23,371 bases of DNA from a virus. Of the stretch, positions 19,174-23,371 are shown piece after piece. Both the position numbers and the translations under genes were made by a program. The stretch covers positions 1 through 23,371 of the IMG/VR virus record IMGVR_UViG_3300007735_000505; one strand, given 5' to 3'. Numbering within the stretch: the stretch's first letter is position 1; each line of letters opens with the position of its first letter. A model generated the notes under the pieces. It had not been told where the DNA came from, made no database searches, and worked only from the letters and a program-made list of their open reading frames with translations.

Positions 19174-22100
19174 TAGGTGATCTGCCTGCCGTGACCAACG
19201 GCTTGATAGTCAAAAGACCTGCTAATCATGCTACCGCCGCTGTTGCGGAAAGTCACGGTGAAGCCAGTCCGGCTGACGCTGCTGAGCGTGAAGTAATCGC
19301 CCGTTGCCATGTCCTGAGCAGTAATACCCACGCTGGGGGTGGCGTAAAACGCGCTGGGGAAGGTGACGCTGTAAGCCGTAGCGCCACTGCTCAAGCCGCG
19401 TTGCTGTTCAGTCCGTCGCTGCAGCTTGGTGGTAACACCCAACTCGCTGATCACGAGGTTCTGCACGGGGTTGTGGCTGGTGGCTTCAACCTTGAACTGG
19501 AAGCCGCGACCACGGGTGGTGCCATTGACGTAAGGCTGCCAACTGCCCCAGGTCGGTGTACCGCTGGGATTGTCGTTGGTTGTTCGCACGTACAGCGCAG
19601 CATTGACGGCGCTCAAGTCGTCACCATCGATGTCGTCCCACTCGTCGATGTACTCAACGCGGTCATCCCACAAATTGCCAGGCTGGAAGGCACGGGTTTT
19701 GAGGATTGCCAGCAGGTCAATGTCATACACCTGGCTGAGATCCAGCGTGCTGAGGAATTCATAAGTGCCGGTGGGACTGGTATCGCCGTAAAAGTCGATA
19801 TTGCTGATTGAATCCCAATCGGTAATGTCGTCGATCAAGCCGGTGGCAGTTAGCACCAGGCCGCCTTCGTCGACGCTGTAAAACATGTCGGTTTTGGTGC
19901 CTTGGAATGGCGGGGTGTCGTCTTCCTCGCGGTATTCCTGCACCAAATAACTATCTTGCGGTTCAGGTAGATCCACAACCACGCTTGCCACACCAGCGGA
20001 TTCGTTGCCGGTGCTGTCGACCGCACGGATGATGTAAGTACCTTCCAGCAGTGGCACGATCTTGCGGGTGCTGCTGCCGCTAACTGCTGGGGTAATGTCA
20101 TTGGCGCGACCCCAGGTGGCATTGGCGCCGATCTCGGGTGTATGGCGGATGCGAATTTGACCGCCAATACGAACATCAAGGTCAACAGCCTGGGGCCAAT
20201 ACAGTTCTGCGGTGTGCTGGTCAATCGGTGCAATAAACAGATCCGGGATGGTTGTCGGTGGTGCCGTCTTGCCCAGTGCATCAAAAATGGCGGTGGCTGT
20301 GCCAGAACGCTTGACATTGTTATTTAAAACTGAGTTTTCAGCCTGCAGTTCAAAGCTGTACCGCCCCACGTCGCTGTTAAGGATTTCGTAGTCCGGCGAC
20401 TTTGTGAAAATCGTTGTCCAGTTGCCGTTTTCAAAGCGGTAGCGGAATACGAATTGAGTGATGTTTTGCTGTGGCGCCCAGCTAACAAGCACCTTGGACA
20501 GCACTTGGCCGTTGGATTCGTACAGCAGTTCTGATGCAATCAGCCCAGTTGGTGCAGCAGGCGGTTCGTTTAGGTCGGTGATGTCCCGTGGAGCCAGCGG
20601 TGTGTCGCGCTCGATGTAGTCATATTTGGTGTAGTCGTATTTGACGCCGGTGATGACGTACTGATCGCCTTCCTGCTCCTGTACCGAAACGACGCGGAAC
20701 AGTTGGGATGACAGTGTGGTGATGCCAATAACCCAAGGCGCACCAACAGTCGGGATGGCATTCAGTGCTGTTGGCAGCGTGACGAGGTTGCCGTTGATGG
20801 TGGCATTTTCAATGCCTTGGTAGCTGCCGTCGGGCAGCATTACGTTGAAGCGGAAGCTGCTGGGTATGGCGTCGGTGAACATCACGTCAGCCGAACGATC
20901 CAGCGTGATGCTCTTGGCGCTGGCGGCACTGCGAACACGTCCACCACGAACGCGACCCGCACGCACGGGATCCATGACTTGAATTACGGTTCCGGGGCGG
21001 ACGTACTGCCCAGCCGCAATGCCTGTAGTGAAGGTGACGACCTCAGTGGTATTGGCCTCTTCGTACAGCATCCAACGCCCCACACGCCGAGCTTGACCGC
21101 GACTGGTGCAGGCAAACGCCTCAATTTCAGTCTTGACCATTCCGTATTTATTGATCAACGCTGCGTCTTCCACCACCTCGTAGGCGTGGTCGCGGGCATC
21201 CATGTCGAAATACTTGACGCCAACAACGGTGTGGCGTGTTTTCAGGCTGCTGCCGCTGTAGCTGAAGCCTTCTTCGGTGACATTGGACTGGTTGAAGATG
21301 TAACCAGGATCTGTCGGGCGATCTTGGGCAAATTCAATCGTGCCAGTGCTCCAGTACGGCATCGCACGAAATACCGAGCACAGATCGTTAATGAGTTTGT
21401 ACGCTTCTTCCTGCGTCTGGATGTTGACGTTGCAGGCAAAGCGCGGCTCTTGACCACCGCTGCCATCAGGCACCAAGGTATTTGCATAGGCGGAAGCGGC
21501 ATAGAAGCTGGCAATGTCTAGTTGCGCCTCGGTAACCTGCGTGCCAAATCCATAGCGGTTGCTGGTGAGCAGGTCGTACAGGATCCAGACCGGGCAGGTC
21601 GTCCATTTCTTTGTGGCGCTAAACGTGCCATCCCAGACGCCGCCGTAGACCAAGAATCCTTTGGCGGAATCAACCGTTGCGTTGCTTGGTACTTTGACCT
21701 TGAGACCACGAACGCGGTAGGTGCGGGATGGGATATTGCTGAACTGCTCTGAGTCAAATTTCAACCCCACCAATGCGCTGTGGGGATAGACCGTCTTCGA
21801 CTTGATGATTTTCGTGTAAGAAGCCCAGAACAGGTTGGCGGTTACCGTATTTGATCCAACCAAACCGTTGTCCCACTCGCCTTCTTTGGTGACGCGGATA
21901 TTGATGGGACGTGCAGCGTTAAGGATGTCGATCAAATAATCGCGCTGGTACAGGCTGGAGGTATGGCCTGCAACTTCGTCACGGTCAACAATCTTCTCAT
22001 AGGCATTGCTTGTGCCAACTTGAACTTCAATGGTGATAAATAGTCGCGCACCTTTTTCGCCTTCCCGTGGGTTTAGTGATGACAAACCTGGGATCGACAT

Positions 22101-22568
22101 TGTGACGCGCACTTGGTCGATATTGGTGTCGGTGATGGTACGCACCACCGGGATTGGAGACTGAGCCGGGTAGACCCAGCCAACGCACTGAGCATTGACG
22201 TTGACTTCGGTTTCGGTGTCGTTGCCAAGTTCTGTTAAATAGGTCTGCGTATTTTTGCCGTTGCTATCTACCGTGCCATAACGAGGCGAGACACTAACGC
22301 CTTTGAAGTTTTTGTCTGATTCTTGATAGTCAGTTGCCGGGTTAGCGGCTGGATTAACAAGCGGTGTGTTATCTAGGAAAATGTCTTTGAGTAAAGCGCG
22401 GTTGTATTCAGTCGTGCCACGGGTATAAGCGCGAGCGGATGGGAAGCCTTCAATCTCGCCTTCACAGATCAGGTCAACAATCCGTGAAATTTGTTTGGAT
22501 TGCAGGTTGTTATTTGGCGTTTGCCCAACGGTGATGTCGCCAGTATTTAGTGCAGCACGAACGCCCAT
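19173..22568 (-). CDS. J: Tail tip host-specificity protein J-like, 1131 aa
   Basis: The central fibre/tail-tip protein of lambda-like siphoviruses: the N-terminal part builds the tail tip and the C-terminal part faces the host. The start (LQSKQISRIVDLICEGEIEG) and the DIFLDNTPL, YDLLTSNRYGFG and LINDLCSVFRAMPYW blocks are typical of the J family. Two fibronectin type III domains lie at about 670-755 (APTGLIASELLYESNGQVLS onward) and 770-868 (ELYWPQAVDLDV to YIIRAVDSTGNES). The last 65 residues (SGATAYSVTFPSAFYATPSV onward) form a small beta domain like those at the tips of phage fibres. The length is like that of lambda J (1132 aa). It lies three bases after the I-like gene. Confidence 0.9.
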   Translation of the reverse strand: MGVRAALNTGDITVGQTPNNNLQSKQISRIVDLICEGEIEGFPSARAYTRGTTEYNRALLKDIFLDNTPLVNPAANPATDYQESDKNFKGVSVSPRYGTVDSNGKNTQTYLTELGNDTETEVNVNAQCVGWVYPAQSPIPVVRTITDTNIDQVRVTMSIPGLSSLNPREGEKGARLFITIEVQVGTSNAYEKIVDRDEVAGHTSSLYQRDYLIDILNAARPINIRVTKEGEWDNGLVGSNTVTANLFWASYTKIIKSKTVYPHSALVGLKFDSEQFSNIPSRTYRVRGLKVKVPSNATVDSAKGFLVYGGVWDGTFSATKKWTTCPVWILYDLLTSNRYGFGTQVTEAQLDIASFYAASAYANTLVPDGSGGQEPRFACNVNIQTQEEAYKLINDLCSVFRAMPYWSTGTIEFAQDRPTDPGYIFNQSNVTEEGFSYSGSSLKTRHTVVGVKYFDMDARDHAYEVVEDAALINKYGMVKTEIEAFACTSRGQARRVGRWMLYEEANTTEVVTFTTGIAAGQYVRPGTVIQVMDPVRAGRVRGGRVRSAASAKSITLDRSADVMFTDAIPSSFRFNVMLPDGSYQGIENATINGNLVTLPTALNAIPTVGAPWVIGITTLSSQLFRVVSVQEQEGDQYVITGVKYDYTKYDYIERDTPLAPRDITDLNEPPAAPTGLIASELLYESNGQVLSKVLVSWAPQQNITQFVFRYRFENGNWTTIFTKSPDYEILNSDVGRYSFELQAENSVLNNNVKRSGTATAIFDALGKTAPPTTIPDLFIAPIDQHTAELYWPQAVDLDVRIGGQIRIRHTPEIGANATWGRANDITPAVSGSSTRKIVPLLEGTYIIRAVDSTGNESAGVASVVVDLPEPQDSYLVQEYREEDDTPPFQGTKTDMFYSVDEGGLVLTATGLIDDITDWDSISNIDFYGDTSPTGTYEFLSTLDLSQVYDIDLLAILKTRAFQPGNLWDDRVEYIDEWDDIDGDDLSAVNAALYVRTTNDNPSGTPTWGSWQPYVNGTTRGRGFQFKVEATSHNPVQNLVISELGVTTKLQRRTEQQRGLSSGATAYSVTFPSAFYATPSVGITAQDMATGDYFTLSSVSRTGFTVTFRNSGGSMISRSFDYQAVGHGRQIT

Positions 22569-22571
22569 GAT

Positions 22572-23201
22572 TTACACCGTTGTTACATCAATGCCAGCAG
22601 ACACAATGATGCTGCCGACTAAAACTTCGCCATAAATAATTGGAACCGGCACACCTTGACGCGCCACGTTCTGAATACCACTGAAACTGTACGACTTGCG
22701 GGGGTCGAAGTCAGAATCGGTGCCGGTAGATAATTGAGTGGTTGGAGATAGCATTTGCGACACGCCGCTCAATGCAAGTGCAACACCAATACCACCAATG
22801 GCCACTGATGCACCTGCTCCAAGAGTGAACGTGCCAGCCAACGCATTTGCACCTAAACCTAAAAATCCGCCACCTATAGGTGCGAGCAAAATAGCTGCAG
22901 CAATCAGTCCAATACCCGCCAATACTTGACCAGCACCATTGCCGGCACCACTTATTACAGGTGCAATTCTGATCGTCTCGCTATTGGAAGTCGGGTAGTG
23001 GATGTATTCCGGGTGGTCGCCAATCGGTAGTTGTAAGCGTCCCACACTGATCTTGTAGTCGTGCTCAGCCATGTGCGCCTGCAGACGCGGGAAGTTAGCC
23101 AGCAACAGGCGGATCGCCTCGGCTGGTGTCTTGACCGCAAACTTGAAACTGCGCTGTCCCAGGAATTTCGCCAGTGGACCGTAGACCTTGACTATCCGCA
23201 T
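22572..23201 (-). CDS. I: Tail assembly protein I-like, 209 aa
   Basis: The N-terminal half is a ubiquitin-like domain as in lambda gpI (MRIVKVYGPLAKFLGQRSFK, then EAIRLLLANFPRLQAHM). A glycine- and alanine-rich hydrophobic segment (about 95-150, including GIGLIAAAILLAPIGGGFLG) follows, and the end reads VPIIYGEVLVGSIIVSAGID, a block shared with gpI proteins. The ATG at 23201 overlaps the upstream stop as TGATG; GTG at 23210 is a longer option. In lambda, gpI acts with gpK in completing the tail tip, and the K-I-J order is conserved here. Confidence 0.85.
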   Translation of the reverse strand: MRIVKVYGPLAKFLGQRSFKFAVKTPAEAIRLLLANFPRLQAHMAEHDYKISVGRLQLPIGDHPEYIHYPTSNSETIRIAPVISGAGNGAGQVLAGIGLIAAAILLAPIGGGFLGLGANALAGTFTLGAGASVAIGGIGVALALSGVSQMLSPTTQLSTGTDSDFDPRKSYSFSGIQNVARQGVPVPIIYGEVLVGSIIVSAGIDVTTV

Positions 23202-23371
23202 CACTGGCACCTGCTGCGGTGGCGTAGGACGCGCTGCGTCTTTGCTTGATAGTAGCGGCCATAAACGTCGCGGGAACTCAACCGACCAATCGCGTGATGT
23301 AGCAGCATCTGGTCCCCGACGTAGACGCCGACGTGGTTTGGTTGTGCTGACTCGACCGCCATCAGCAACGC
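23201..23371 (-). CDS. K: Tail assembly protein K-like, NlpC/P60 peptidase, C-terminal part
   Basis: Only the last 56 codons are in the window; the gene continues past the right edge. The visible part reads NHVGVYVGDQMLLHHAIGRL and then SSRDVYGRYY. It contains the NlpC/P60 catalytic histidine (HVGVYVG) and the further conserved histidine of LLHH, followed by the lambda K-like GRLSxRDxYGxYY. The catalytic cysteine would be upstream, outside the window. The stop overlaps the I-like start. Confidence 0.8.
   Translation of the reverse strand, partial: ALLMAVESAQPNHVGVYVGDQMLLHHAIGRLSSRDVYGRYYQAKTQRVLRHRSRCQ

Noticed and set aside
19128-21521. Long plus-strand frames opposite the J gene (up to 234 codons)
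   Set aside because: They are shadows of the strongly supported J reading frame on the other strand.
22871-22882. CACCTATAGGTG palindrome resembling the 1920 and 2824 sites
   Set aside because: It lies inside the I-like gene and the match covers only a short core, so chance is the simpler explanation.
1-23371. tRNA, rRNA or insertion sequence
   Set aside because: No cloverleaf-like sequence, rRNA segment or transposase motif was seen on either strand by reading.

Overview
The window looks like part of a tailed phage genome (lambda-like siphovirus tail, replication and recombination genes, lysis genes), or of a prophage with this make-up. The host was most likely a picocyanobacterium (Synechococcus/Cyanobium type). 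That host call is an inference from small proteins that resemble cyanophage or cyanobacterial families: the acidic 116-aa protein ending in SLKEQALALVNG, the basic 44-aa protein ending in GRKKTRGQGR, and the lectin-type tail fibre. No integrase, CI-like repressor, capsid, terminase or portal gene is visible, so lifestyle cannot be decided here.

Layout from left to right. Positions 1-293 hold no gene but carry a cluster of TGAGAATnATTCTCA palindromes that look like Fur boxes, followed by a candidate promoter and a one-gene rightward unit (47-aa coiled coil) closed by its own terminator. Positions 476-2815 are a GC-rich leftward block: a 240-aa unknown, an 85-aa unknown, a cysteine-rich 233-aa protein and a 61-aa protein, with two minus-strand terminators. 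Positions 2816-3343 are noncoding and hold two more Fur-like palindromes, an inverted repeat and two tandem 64-bp repeats. A virion-type 251-aa gene (3344-4099) follows, separated from the next block by a terminator.

Positions 4194-9455 are a dense leftward early operon, most genes joined by ATGA/TGATG overlaps. It encodes a replication-type protein with a ribbon-helix-helix-like N-terminus, a PD-(D/E)XK nuclease, a RecB/MGME1-like exonuclease, several small unknowns including a 25-aa membrane microprotein, a multi-domain DNA-binding protein with a NUMOD-like module, a zinc ribbon and a RusA-type Holliday junction resolvase. From a divergent control region (9456-9634, with direct and inverted repeats) a rightward operon runs to 12299: an RHH protein, a probable ssDNA-annealing protein, a second RHH-like protein and a chain of small unknowns. 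Together these two operons supply end resection, annealing and branch resolution for phage DNA recombination.

Positions 12142-13074 are a small mixed-orientation patch with two small leftward genes and an HNH nuclease. From 13055 to the right edge everything is leftward: the late genes for tail assembly (K-like, I-like), the tail-tip protein J, two distal tail proteins (one a large LamG/SPRY lectin fibre with a triplicated C-terminal repeat), a tail-assembly chaperone-like protein, a basic small protein, two small membrane proteins (holin or spanin candidates), a bifunctional endolysin and a dCTP deaminase.
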